NCBI GenBank assembly: GCA_038532435.1
Contig: JBCBAP010000052.1
Coordinates: 1 to 25,677 of the forward strand
Direction of reading: 5' to 3'
From: JBCBAP01 sp038532435
GTDB lineage: Bacteria; Pseudomonadota; Alphaproteobacteria; Rhodobacterales; Rhodobacteraceae
Length of the DNA stretch: 25,677 nt
The notes beneath the pieces were generated by a model. That model was given only the letters and a program-made list of their open reading frames with translations, was not told the DNA's origin and did no database searches. Numbering within the stretch: the stretch's first letter is position 1; each line of letters starts with the position of its first letter. A program made the position numbers and the translations under genes. Shown here one piece after another: positions 7,289 to 14,639 of the stretch.

Positions 7289-7535
7289 TCAAACTGAATT
7301 GCGACGCTTGGTCACTTCAGCGGTTCCGTTGCGACGTTTGCCTGCCTTCAGACGCTGTCATCCCGGACCGCGCCGACAGTCGCAATTGGCGCAGACGGAT
7401 CGAAACGCTGATCCCCCCTTGCAGCGACTGCGGGGCGTGCATAGTCTGTTCGCTCACCGGGCCGCGCGAACCAAGCGCGGCCCTGCGCGTTACACGTAGA
7501 CCGCGATCAGCGGATTGTTGCCAACGGAGGCCAGG
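7289..7535. other. Gene-free region upstream of greA with repeated TTGCGAC motifs
   Basis: The 337 bp between the ETF-QO and greA starts hold no convincing gene. Visible structure: TTGCGACGCTTG (7299-7310) and TTGCGACGTTTG (7329-7340), direct copies 30 bp apart; GTCGCAATT (7379-7387), an inverted copy of AATTGCGAC (7297-7305); and a hairpin GGGCCGCGC/GCGCGGCCC (7459-7467/7475-7483), 52 bp before the greA start. The greA promoter and any leader structure must lie here, but I cannot place the promoter with confidence. Confidence 0.5.
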
Positions 7536-8006
7536 ATGGAAAAGGTGCCCCTCACGGAAGCAGGCTTTCAGATGCTCGATGCGGAGCTCAAGACACTCAA
7601 ACTCGAAGAGCGTCCGGCCGTCATCACAGCAATTGCGGAAGCGCGTGAGCATGGCGATCTGTCCGAGAACGCGGAGTATCACGCGGCACGGGAAAAACAG
7701 TCTTTCATCGAGGGCCGGATCAAGGAGCTCGAGGGCATCATCTCCCGCGCGGATGTGATCAAGGTCGCCGCCATGTCCGGCACCATCAAGTTCGGTGCGA
7801 CCGTCGCCCTCGTGGACGAGGATACCGACGAGGAAAAAACCTACCAGATCGTGGGCGAGCCGGAGGCGGACCTTGAGGCGGGCAGGCTCAACATCAAGGC
7901 ACCGCTTGCCCGCGCACTCATCGGCAAGGAAGAGGGCGACAGCGTGGATGTGAACACGCCGGGCGGCACCCGGTCCTACGAGATTCTGAGCGTCAAGTTC
8001 GTCTGA
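7536..8006 (+). CDS. greA: Transcription elongation factor GreA
   Basis: Binds in the RNA polymerase secondary channel and stimulates cleavage of backtracked RNA. It is 156 aa, with an N-terminal coiled coil (about 1-75) and a C-terminal FKBP-like domain (about 80-156). The coiled-coil tip GDLSENAEY (40-48) has the two acidic residues, Asp41 and Glu44, that hold the catalytic Mg. The C-terminal TPGGTRSYEILSV is typical of the family. The start at 7536 follows GGAGG by 7 nt; an upstream in-frame start at 7515 is less well placed. It is followed by a membrane-protein gene 48 bp downstream on the same strand, probably in the same transcript. Confidence 0.96.
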   Translation: MEKVPLTEAGFQMLDAELKTLKLEERPAVITAIAEAREHGDLSENAEYHAAREKQSFIEGRIKELEGIISRADVIKVAAMSGTIKFGATVALVDEDTDEEKTYQIVGEPEADLEAGRLNIKAPLARALIGKEEGDSVDVNTPGGTRSYEILSVKFV

Positions 8007-8054
8007 GCCCCGGGTCGGGCCGTCCTGCCCCGCACCGTTTGAGAGGACCCACCG

Positions 8055-9044
8055 ATGGCCGAAGCATGGCGCGGTTGGACGATCGCCGGGGCAGCGAGCC
8101 TGCTGTGGCTGCTGATGACCATAGGCTACGCGATCTCCGTGCCACCGGCCTCCGCGCTCGGCTGGATGATCGTGCTCGTGGCCGGGCTCGTCCCGGTCAC
8201 GATGATCTGGCTCATCGCCGTGCTGTTCAAGCAGACCGAAGACCTCGCCGAAGATGTGCGGTACCTGATGGACCGGGTCGCCAAGGGGCGCGAGGCGCGG
8301 GAGGATCTCGCGATCCTCGGCCAGTTGCGCCAGGACATGGAGCGCGGATTTCGCGATCTGCGCGCCCAGATCACGGCAACCGACGAGGCGCTGACCGCCC
8401 TGCGGCGGGAGGGCGATGGTGCCCAGACCGAACTCTTCGCCCATCCCACCGCCGAGGCCACTGTACCGGATCCCAAATCCGCACCGGCACGTGAGGTTGA
8501 ACCGGAACGTCCGGTTGCCACGGAGCCGACACTGCCGCTCACAGCGCCGCCGGATACACCCCCGAGCGGCAGCCGGGACTGGGGCCTGATCCTGCGCGCC
8601 CTGAACTTCCCCGAAGACGAAGAGGACCTGGCGGGCTTCAAGGCGCTGCGCGAGGCAACCCGGGACCGGGCGGTTGCGGGGCTGTTGCGTGCGGCGGAGG
8701 ATGTTCTGAACCTGCTGGCACAGGACGGGATCTACATGGATGATCTCGTGCCCCACGCAACGGAGCCTGAGCATTGGCGCCGCTTCGCTGCGGGAGAGAG
8801 GGGCGCGGCGCTCGAGCCGCTCGCGGGGATAGAAGACGCCTCCGCCCTCGACACCACACGGACGCGGATGCGCCGGGACGAGGTGATGCGGGATGCGGCC
8901 CTGCACTTCATGCGGCGGTTCGACGGGTTGCTGAAGGACCTCGTCGCGGAAGGCGACGCGGACCCGACCTTGCGACGCCTGCCCGCAACCCGCTCCGGCA
9001 GGGCATTCATGCTCATCGCCCAGGTGACCGGCGCGCTGGACTGA
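8055..9044 (+). CDS. Membrane protein with two N-terminal TM helices, unknown function
   Basis: A 329-aa protein with no family I can name securely. Two hydrophobic helices lie at about 8-29 and 36-59. A charged amphipathic or coiled-coil region follows (60-130), then a Pro-rich, low-complexity linker (about 135-180, repeated APxxEPxxP-like text). The last 150 residues are helical and soluble-looking, including the segment WGLILRALNFPEDEEDLAGF. Two closely spaced N-terminal helices put both termini on the same side, probably the cytoplasm. I recall similar proteins beside greA in Rhodobacterales, but no function is known to me. The ATG at 8055 has GAGAGGA upstream. It is convergent with the MFS gene. 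Confidence 0.75.
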   Translation: MAEAWRGWTIAGAASLLWLLMTIGYAISVPPASALGWMIVLVAGLVPVTMIWLIAVLFKQTEDLAEDVRYLMDRVAKGREAREDLAILGQLRQDMERGFRDLRAQITATDEALTALRREGDGAQTELFAHPTAEATVPDPKSAPAREVEPERPVATEPTLPLTAPPDTPPSGSRDWGLILRALNFPEDEEDLAGFKALREATRDRAVAGLLRAAEDVLNLLAQDGIYMDDLVPHATEPEHWRRFAAGERGAALEPLAGIEDASALDTTRTRMRRDEVMRDAALHFMRRFDGLLKDLVAEGDADPTLRRLPATRSGRAFMLIAQVTGALD

Positions 9045-9049
9045 CAAAA

Positions 9050-9114
9050 GCGCGCCGCCATCCGCTGTCGAACGGCGCGCGCCTGCGGCGCGCATTCCCC
9101 TGCGCCCTTCGGGC
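9050..9114. terminator. Hairpin cluster between convergent genes
   Basis: The 128-bp gap between convergent genes contains GCGCGCC/GGCGCGC (9050-9056/9074-9080), further GCGCGC palindromes up to about 9092, and GCCC-TTC-GGGC (9104-9114). No T-run follows. The cluster probably provides termination for both strands; the exact stem is uncertain. Confidence 0.4.
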
Positions 9115-9172
9115 AATTGGCGCTCATGGCAACGGGCGCGCGCGTGCGGCCACGGCTCCGCCTTGAGGCACG

Positions 9173-10348
9173 TCAGGCCTCGAGCACCTCACCGTTCCAG
9201 CGGCGCGCGAGCCAAACGGAGAAGACGAGACCGAGTGCTGACATGGCGAGCGCTACCGCATAGGCCCCGCCCCCGAAGAGAGGATAGGCCCAGGCGGCTG
9301 CAGCGGTCCCAACCGCCATCAGCACCCCGCCGAACGCAGCGCCAAAGATACCCTGCGCCGTCGCCGACATCCTCTCCTGCACCGCCGCAGCGATGAAGGC
9401 GATCGCTCCGAGGTGCCCGACCGCGAAAGTCCCGGAGTGGAGAAGCTGCAGCACCCAGAGGATCGGACCGACCGGATCGAACATCATCGCCCCCCACCGG
9501 ATGATCCCCGCAATTGCCGAGGCGGCAATCGCCCCGATCGGGCCGAGCCAGGCGACCATCCGCGTGCCCAGCAGGAACATGATCACAACTTCGACCGCGA
9601 CGGAGAACGCCCAGAGCTGGCCCACGACCTCCTCACTGATCCCCAGCGAAAGCCAGTGGATCGAGCCATAGGCGTAGAGCACCGCGTGGCTCGACTGGGC
9701 AAACGCGATGGCGAGCACGAAGAGAACGAAGATCGGGTGGCGCATCAGCCTGCCGATCTCCTTGAGGCGGGGTGGCTCCTCCTTCACCTTGCCGCCACCA
9801 GGATGGGTGACCGCGAAAAACACCGCGAGAAGGAGGGAGATGGTGATCCACCACACAACCACATCCGGCCCGAGCCGCCCGATGAGGCTGCCCACCGCGA
9901 GGTTGGTGAGCACGAAGGTGAGCGAGCCGAACGCCCGCGCCTGGGCATAGGGAAACCGGTCATGCTTGGCAGAAGCGGAGCCGAGCGCGTCAGACAAGGG
10001 GACCATGCCCGCATAGACGATCCCGCTGGCCAGCGTGGCGATGAAGAGGATCACGCGGCTCTCGATCCAGAGATGAGAAATGAAGATCACGGCCCCTATG
10101 CCCGCGACCACGGCGAGCGTCACGCGCCGCGCGTCCAGACGGTCCGCAATGACCGGGATAGCCCCTCCGGCTATCACGCGGACCACCATGGTGGCGGCCA
10201 TGAAGGTCCCGACCTCCGCAGAACTCAACCCCCAGCTTTCCAGCCAGGGCGGCCAGAACGGCAGATGCGCGCCCAACGCGGAAAAGAGCAGCCCGAAGAC
10301 CATCGCGCTGTGCAGGCCCGAGCGGGTGAAAACGCTGCGCTCCGCCAT
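9173..10348 (-). CDS. MFS transporter, PPP (3-phenylpropionate-type) family
   Basis: A 391-aa inner-membrane permease with about 12 TM helices and no obvious signal peptide. The opening (RSGLHSAMVFGLLFSALGAH), the PFWPPWLESWGLSS segment and ADRLDARRV after TM2 match the MFS_1-like group that includes HcaT-type transporters. Substrate is unknown; the 3-phenylpropionate label is a family name, not evidence. I chose the ATG at 10348 (MAERSVF) because conserved sequence starts there; a GTG at 10417 would add 23 unconserved residues. The ribosome-binding site is weak. It lies 140 bp downstream of moeA on the same strand, so it may be read through from the Moco operon. Confidence 0.85.
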   Translation of the reverse strand: MAERSVFTRSGLHSAMVFGLLFSALGAHLPFWPPWLESWGLSSAEVGTFMAATMVVRVIAGGAIPVIADRLDARRVTLAVVAGIGAVIFISHLWIESRVILFIATLASGIVYAGMVPLSDALGSASAKHDRFPYAQARAFGSLTFVLTNLAVGSLIGRLGPDVVVWWITISLLLAVFFAVTHPGGGKVKEEPPRLKEIGRLMRHPIFVLFVLAIAFAQSSHAVLYAYGSIHWLSLGISEEVVGQLWAFSVAVEVVIMFLLGTRMVAWLGPIGAIAASAIAGIIRWGAMMFDPVGPILWVLQLLHSGTFAVGHLGAIAFIAAAVQERMSATAQGIFGAAFGGVLMAVGTAAAAWAYPLFGGGAYAVALAMSALGLVFSVWLARRWNGEVLEA

Positions 10349-10446
10349 CACGGTGCAGCCAGTTGGGTTGTGGCGCGGACAGGCACGGGCGCACTCCTGC
10401 GGAGCCGGGACGGACACGGCGCGGGGGCCGGGGCGTCGGGGACCTA

Positions 10447-10504
10447 TTGTGTCAGATTGAACGGATCGGCCGGGATGGGCGCGACGCGTTATGTCAGATC
10501 AAAG
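10447..10504. repeat. Imperfect direct repeat at the moeA 3' end
   Basis: TTGTGTCAGATTGAAC (10447-10462) and TTATGTCAGATCAAAG (10489-10504) match at most positions and are offset by 42 bp, a multiple of three. The second copy is the end of moeA including its stop. Reading on in frame past the moeA stop gives 14 more codons ending in a similar PFNLTQ-stop. Confidence 0.5.
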
Positions 10505-11748
10505 CCTGAGTAGGGCAGGTAGTCAACCGGGTCTCCCGGTGCAATATCGATCGCCTCGTGGGGAAGCCGGACCAGCCCGTCGGACCATGTGAGGCCCGAG
10601 ATACGACCCGACCCTTCCGACGGGAACACCTCGACGCTGCCATCGACGCAGCGCGCCCGCAGATACTCCTGACGGCCCGGCTTCTTACGCTTCGTGAATG
10701 CAGCGGGCAGACGCCAGGCGACGGGGTCCCGCCACCCCGCGCCGGACAGGCTATGGAGCGCGGGGCGTGCGAACAGCAGCGTGCAGACGAAGGCGGCGAC
10801 CGGATTGCCCGGAAGGCCAAAGACCGGCGTCCCCTTCCAAAGGCCGAGCGCGAGCGGACGCCCCGGTTTGATCGCAATCCGCCACGTATGAAGCGCATCC
10901 GCCGCGCGCAGGGCGGCGGAAACATGATCCTCATCTCCGGCGGACGCACCCCCGCTCGTCAGGATTGCGTCGCAGCTCAGCGCTCCTTCGTCGAGTGCGG
11001 CGGAGACCATGTCGGAAGTGTCCCCTACGATGCCGAGTGGGACCGGCTCCATACCCCACCGGGCGAGGATTGCACGCAGCATCGGTCCGTTCGCGTCGTG
11101 GACCTGGTGAGTCGCGACCGGCGCGCCGGGTGGCACGACCTCGTCGCCAGTGGAGAGCACGCCGACCCGCAACCGCCTGTGAACCGGAAGCTCGCCAATG
11201 CCGAGGGCGGAGCACAGGGCGAGATCCTGGGGCTGGAGCCGTCGGCCCGGCGCCAGCACGCGCGCGCCCGCATCCACATCCTCCCCGGACTTGCGGCAGT
11301 TGGCGCCACGCTTGAGACCCGTGGCGAAGTGCACGGACCCGGCAGCAACCTCCACATCCTCCTGCAGCACGACGGTATCCACGCCGGGTGGCAGAATGGC
11401 GCCGGTCAGGATTCGCACTGCGTGACCGGGAGGGATCTCGCCGCTGAGGGGTGCACCGGCGGCGGCCCGTCCCTCCAACAGCAGAAGGGAGATTTCCCGG
11501 GCCGTGGCGAGACTTTCGAAGGCGAACCCGTATCCGTCGACCGCGGAATTGGACTGGGGCGGATTGGACCGGAGGGCAACCGGCGCGTCTGCCAGAACCC
11601 GTCCCGCCGCGTCGACCAGCGGCAGATGCTCGACCTCCGTGACCGGGCTTAGACGCGCGCGAAGCCGCGACAGTGCGTCCGGTACCGGGGTCCAGTCCAC
11701 CCCCCGCGGCAGCGCAAAACAGTCGTTGGAAAGCTTCGGCGGGCTCAC
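10489..11748 (-). CDS. moeA: Molybdopterin molybdotransferase MoeA
   Basis: Inserts molybdate into adenylated molybdopterin to form the molybdenum cofactor. It is 419 aa, slightly longer than the usual size. Family motifs are present: SAVDGYGF (domain I entry), the HAVRILTGA and LPPGVDTVV region, the MoCF-fold motif SGGASAGDEDHV and LPGNPVAAFVC. The start is GTG at 11748, whose last two bases form part of the mobB stop in a GTGA overlap, so translation is coupled to mobB. It is the last gene of the six-gene coupled operon. An imperfect repeat of its last codons lies downstream. Confidence 0.94.
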   Translation of the reverse strand: MSPPKLSNDCFALPRGVDWTPVPDALSRLRARLSPVTEVEHLPLVDAAGRVLADAPVALRSNPPQSNSAVDGYGFAFESLATAREISLLLLEGRAAAGAPLSGEIPPGHAVRILTGAILPPGVDTVVLQEDVEVAAGSVHFATGLKRGANCRKSGEDVDAGARVLAPGRRLQPQDLALCSALGIGELPVHRRLRVGVLSTGDEVVPPGAPVATHQVHDANGPMLRAILARWGMEPVPLGIVGDTSDMVSAALDEGALSCDAILTSGGASAGDEDHVSAALRAADALHTWRIAIKPGRPLALGLWKGTPVFGLPGNPVAAFVCTLLFARPALHSLSGAGWRDPVAWRLPAAFTKRKKPGRQEYLRARCVDGSVEVFPSEGSGRISGLTWSDGLVRLPHEAIDIAPGDPVDYLPYSGFDLT

Positions 11749-12245
11749 CCCGCCAGCCCCGTTTCTGCAAGGATGAAATCGGCGATCCCCGGCACGTCGT
11801 CGAGGGGGCGGAGAGGCACGTTGAGCCCGTCAACGGGCGTGTTGCTCGCAACAAGCCGGATGGTCGGATCGTCCCGCGCGATCAGCGCCTGTCCCGTCTC
11901 CGCCCGATGTGCCTCGACCTTGGCATGGCTGTCCCGCTTGTACCCTTCGATCAGCACCAGATCGACCGGTGCAAGGTAACGCGTCAGGTCCGCAAGGGAC
12001 GGCTCCTCCGCCCCTCGCAGCTCGTGCATGAGCGCCCAGCGGTTGCGGGAGGCGAGCAGAACCTCCTGCGCGCCCGCGCTCCGATGCCGGTGGCTGTCCT
12101 TGCCCGGATGGTCGACGTCGAAAGTGTGGTGGGCATGCTTGACCGTGGAGACGCTGAAGCCGCGACCGGTGATCTCCACCACCAGCCGTTCCACGAGCGT
12201 TGTCTTGCCCGAGTTTTTCCACCCGACGATACCGTAGACCTTCAT
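11745..12245 (-). CDS. mobB: Molybdopterin-guanine dinucleotide biosynthesis protein MobB
   Basis: A GTP-binding accessory protein of bis-MGD cofactor synthesis, which cooperates with MobA. It is 166 aa. The Walker A motif GWKNSGKTTL (8-17) is followed by the family segment STVKHAHHTFDVDHPGKDS, by RHRSAGA, and by the Walker B/LVLIEGYK stretch. It overlaps mobA by ATGA (mobA stop, mobB ATG) and moeA by GTGA. Its position between mobA and moeA fits one co-translated pathway unit. Confidence 0.94.
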   Translation of the reverse strand: MKVYGIVGWKNSGKTTLVERLVVEITGRGFSVSTVKHAHHTFDVDHPGKDSHRHRSAGAQEVLLASRNRWALMHELRGAEEPSLADLTRYLAPVDLVLIEGYKRDSHAKVEAHRAETGQALIARDDPTIRLVASNTPVDGLNVPLRPLDDVPGIADFILAETGLAG

Positions 12246-12859
12246 CCTTGCCCCGCTTCGATAAGTGTCTGGGCCTGAACCATATCCTCCGGCGTGTTGA
12301 CGTTGAAGAAGGGATCCACCCCGTCACCGTGGAACATCACTTCCGCGCAACCGTGCCGGTCCGTCCAGATGACGACCTTGCGGACCCCGGCGCCAAGTGC
12401 CGCGCGCAGATCCTCGCGCAGGTCGACGGGCCAAAGGGTGAAGGTCGGGTGGCGGATGACCCGGCCCGCCTCCTCGGTCACCGCCATCGCGAGCGGTCGT
12501 TCGGCCGCGACCGCCCCCATGCGCAGGCCGGTCACAAGTCGAGGCGGGAAGAAGGGCGTGTCTGCCGCGACGCTCACGATCTGCGCGATCCCGCGCTCCG
12601 CCGCCCAGTCCATGCCCGCGAGCACCCCGGCGAGCGGCCCGGGATGGTCGGGCACGCTGTCCGCAATGACCGGCAGGTCGTAGTCGGCGAAGCGCGCCGC
12701 ATCCCCGTTCGCGTTCAGCGCAAGCGCATCAACCTGCGGCGCAATCCGGTCGATCACCCGGCGAAGAAGCGGCATACCGCCGAGCTCGAGAAGCCCCTTG
12801 TCCCCTCCCCCCATGCGGCGGGAAAGCCCGCCGGCCAGCACCACCCCGCCGACGGTCAC
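12242..12859 (-). CDS. mobA: Molybdenum cofactor guanylyltransferase MobA
   Basis: Transfers GMP from GTP to the molybdenum-molybdopterin cofactor to form MGD. It is 205 aa. The nucleotide-binding signature LAGGLSRRMGGGDKG lies at residues 8-22, followed by SVPDHPGPLAGVLAGM and the metal-site stretch VAADTPFFP. The end, FNVNTPEDM, is typical. I chose GTG at 12859 (VTVGGVVLAGG) because it overlaps the upstream stop as GTGA and puts the signature at the N-terminus; the open frame further upstream is not conserved. It is preceded by the unknown membrane-anchored gene and followed by mobB with an ATGA overlap. Confidence 0.93.
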   Translation of the reverse strand: MTVGGVVLAGGLSRRMGGGDKGLLELGGMPLLRRVIDRIAPQVDALALNANGDAARFADYDLPVIADSVPDHPGPLAGVLAGMDWAAERGIAQIVSVAADTPFFPPRLVTGLRMGAVAAERPLAMAVTEEAGRVIRHPTFTLWPVDLREDLRAALGAGVRKVVIWTDRHGCAEVMFHGDGVDPFFNVNTPEDMVQAQTLIEAGQG

Positions 12860-13779
12860 CGTGCAGCATCCCCGCACATGGCAGCCAGCCGTGCCTCGAT
12901 CTCGAGCATCAGGGCGCTGTTGTCCGGTGCTGGAAAGTCGGCCAACCGGTTGCCCCGGGCGATCCAGTTTAGCTGCTGCTCCCGCCGGGTGGAGATCATG
13001 TGATCGAGCGTCGTGCCGATCTCGTAAGCGCAGGCGCGGACGGAAAACATCGCATCCCGGGTGAGCGGACCCCATGGTCTGCCGGGTTCGAGCCCCTCAC
13101 ACCGATCATGAATGAAGACGGGCAAGGGCTCGAAATCGAGAACGCGGGCCCGGTCATACGCGGCGGTGACGCAGGCGTCCGCACCGCGAAACCGCTGCCC
13201 CAGACCGCCAACCAGCGCCCATTCAAACGCATCGCTCGGGACGAAGGCGAAGCTTTCGCCCGCCTCGAACACAGCCTCCATCGCGGAGATGCCGGAGGAC
13301 GACCCGATACCCTCCTCCCGCGGTATGAGGCGCAGATCGACGGGGTTGGAGATCTGCCTCAGCCGTTGGACATTTTCCGGCAGCGCGATGTTCCAAGTCA
13401 TGTAGGAGGCGTCGTAGGAGGCCTTCCTCGCCTCGGCCTCCGCCGCTGCTCCGCGCAGGATCGCCGACCGCAGCAGATCGAGCGCCAGGGACCGTTCGTA
13501 GGCAATACGCACGATGTCCTGCACCGCGGCCCGCGCGTCCGCCTCCATGGCCAGAACACTCGCCCGGTCCTCCTCCCGATACTCTGCGGCCATCTCGCGC
13601 TCCCGCAGCACCCTGTCGAACGCGGTGCCGAGGATTGTGGTGAGCAGAAACGCCACGAGCGTGAGCAGAAGCGGATGTTTCAGCCAGTCCCAGCGGCCCT
13701 TGCGTTCAAGCCGTGCGTCGAGGGCGCGTCGCGTGACGACCTCATCGACGAGGGCCTCGATCCGGCTCAGATCGGTCAC
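12856..13779 (-). CDS. Membrane-anchored protein of unknown function within the Moco operon
   Basis: I do not recognise this 307-aa protein. It has a short basic N-terminus (about 1-34), one hydrophobic helix (HPLLLTLVAFLLTTILGTAF, about 35-54), a long charged helical stretch likely to form a coiled coil (55-125), and a C-terminal region without recognised motifs that contains Cys residues (in ADACVTAAYD, HDRCEG, VRACAYE and AAMCGD). By the positive-inside rule the large domain is probably periplasmic. The start is GTG at 13779 in a GTGA overlap with fdhD, and its stop overlaps the mobA GTG. Its base composition matches its neighbours, so recent transfer is not indicated. A role in Mo-enzyme maturation is suggested by context only. 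Confidence 0.8.
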   Translation of the reverse strand: MTDLSRIEALVDEVVTRRALDARLERKGRWDWLKHPLLLTLVAFLLTTILGTAFDRVLREREMAAEYREEDRASVLAMEADARAAVQDIVRIAYERSLALDLLRSAILRGAAAEAEARKASYDASYMTWNIALPENVQRLRQISNPVDLRLIPREEGIGSSSGISAMEAVFEAGESFAFVPSDAFEWALVGGLGQRFRGADACVTAAYDRARVLDFEPLPVFIHDRCEGLEPGRPWGPLTRDAMFSVRACAYEIGTTLDHMISTRREQQLNWIARGNRLADFPAPDNSALMLEIEARLAAMCGDAAR

Positions 13780-14639
13780 GCCGCCCCCTTCCGGCCCGCG
13801 GTCTTGGGGTCATCCGCGATGGCGGACGGGTCCGCATCCCAGACCAGCCGCTCCTCACCGCTCAGACACAGGAAACGCTTGCCGCGCATCCGTCCAATGA
13901 GCGTCAGACCCACGTCCCGCGCGATCTCCACCCCCCACGCGGTGAAGCCCGAGCGGCTGACGAGCGCGGGGATACCCATGAGCGCCGTCTTGATCACCAT
14001 TTCCGAGGTCAGCCGCCCCGTCGTGTATAGGATCTTGTCCTCTGCGGGTACGTTCTGCAGACGCATCCAGCCGGCGATTTTGTCGACCGCGTTGTGCCGC
14101 CCGACATCCTCCATATAGACGAGCGGGCGATCCCTCTCACAAAGCACCGTCCCGTGGATCGCCCCGGCCTCCAGGTAAAGGCTCGGGGTCGTGTTGATCT
14201 CTTTCGCCAACGCGTAGAGCCAGGATGTGCGCACCGGGCTCCGGGTCAAGGCCACGTCCGTGAGTCCTTCCATCATGTCACCGAAAACCGTGCCGACCGC
14301 GCAGCCCGACGTGCGCGTCTTTTTCTTCAGCTTCTCCTCGTAGTCCGTCTCCCGCTCCGTGCGGACGACAACGACCTCAAGGTCCTCATCATACTCAACG
14401 CCGGTGAGCACGTCGTCGGGCAGCAGCATGCCCTGATTGATCAGATAACCCACCGCAAGATACTCGGGAAAATCGCCGATCGTCATGGCCGTGACGATCT
14501 CCTGTCCGTTGAGGTAGAGGGTCAGCGGCCTCTCCTCGACGACCTTCACGGTTTGGGCAGCCCCGGTATGGTCGCGCCCCTCCACCGCGCGGGTCAGGCG
14601 GGGATTTGTCGGGTCGGGGGCGATGCGCGGCGAGGTCAT
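13776..14639 (-). CDS. fdhD: Formate dehydrogenase accessory sulfurtransferase FdhD
   Basis: Carries sulfur from a cysteine desulfurase to the Mo-bisMGD cofactor, which activates formate dehydrogenases. It is 287 aa. Family segments include LYLNGQEIVTAMTIGDFPEY, LAVGYLINQG and DVGRHNAVDKIAGW, plus the glycine/serine stretch SEMVIKTALMGIPALVSRSG. The catalytic region reads TSGCAVGTVF with one cysteine, Cys113; the E. coli protein has a C-x-x-C pair here. It overlaps the upstream hydrolase gene by ATGA and the downstream unknown gene by GTGA. No formate dehydrogenase is in the window, so the target is elsewhere in the genome. Confidence 0.94.
   Translation of the reverse strand: MTSPRIAPDPTNPRLTRAVEGRDHTGAAQTVKVVEERPLTLYLNGQEIVTAMTIGDFPEYLAVGYLINQGMLLPDDVLTGVEYDEDLEVVVVRTERETDYEEKLKKKTRTSGCAVGTVFGDMMEGLTDVALTRSPVRTSWLYALAKEINTTPSLYLEAGAIHGTVLCERDRPLVYMEDVGRHNAVDKIAGWMRLQNVPAEDKILYTTGRLTSEMVIKTALMGIPALVSRSGFTAWGVEIARDVGLTLIGRMRGKRFLCLSGEERLVWDADPSAIADDPKTAGRKGAA

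Noticed and set aside
7317..9116. A 599-codon open frame on the minus strand opposite greA and the downstream membrane-protein gene
   Set aside because: It is antisense to greA and to a well-formed membrane protein, its translation is Arg/His/Gly-rich with no domain, and long antisense frames are expected in GC-rich DNA.
9413..10513. A 366-codon plus-strand frame opposite the MFS transporter
   Set aside because: Very His/Asp/Arg-rich, as expected from the complement of hydrophobic codons in a membrane protein.
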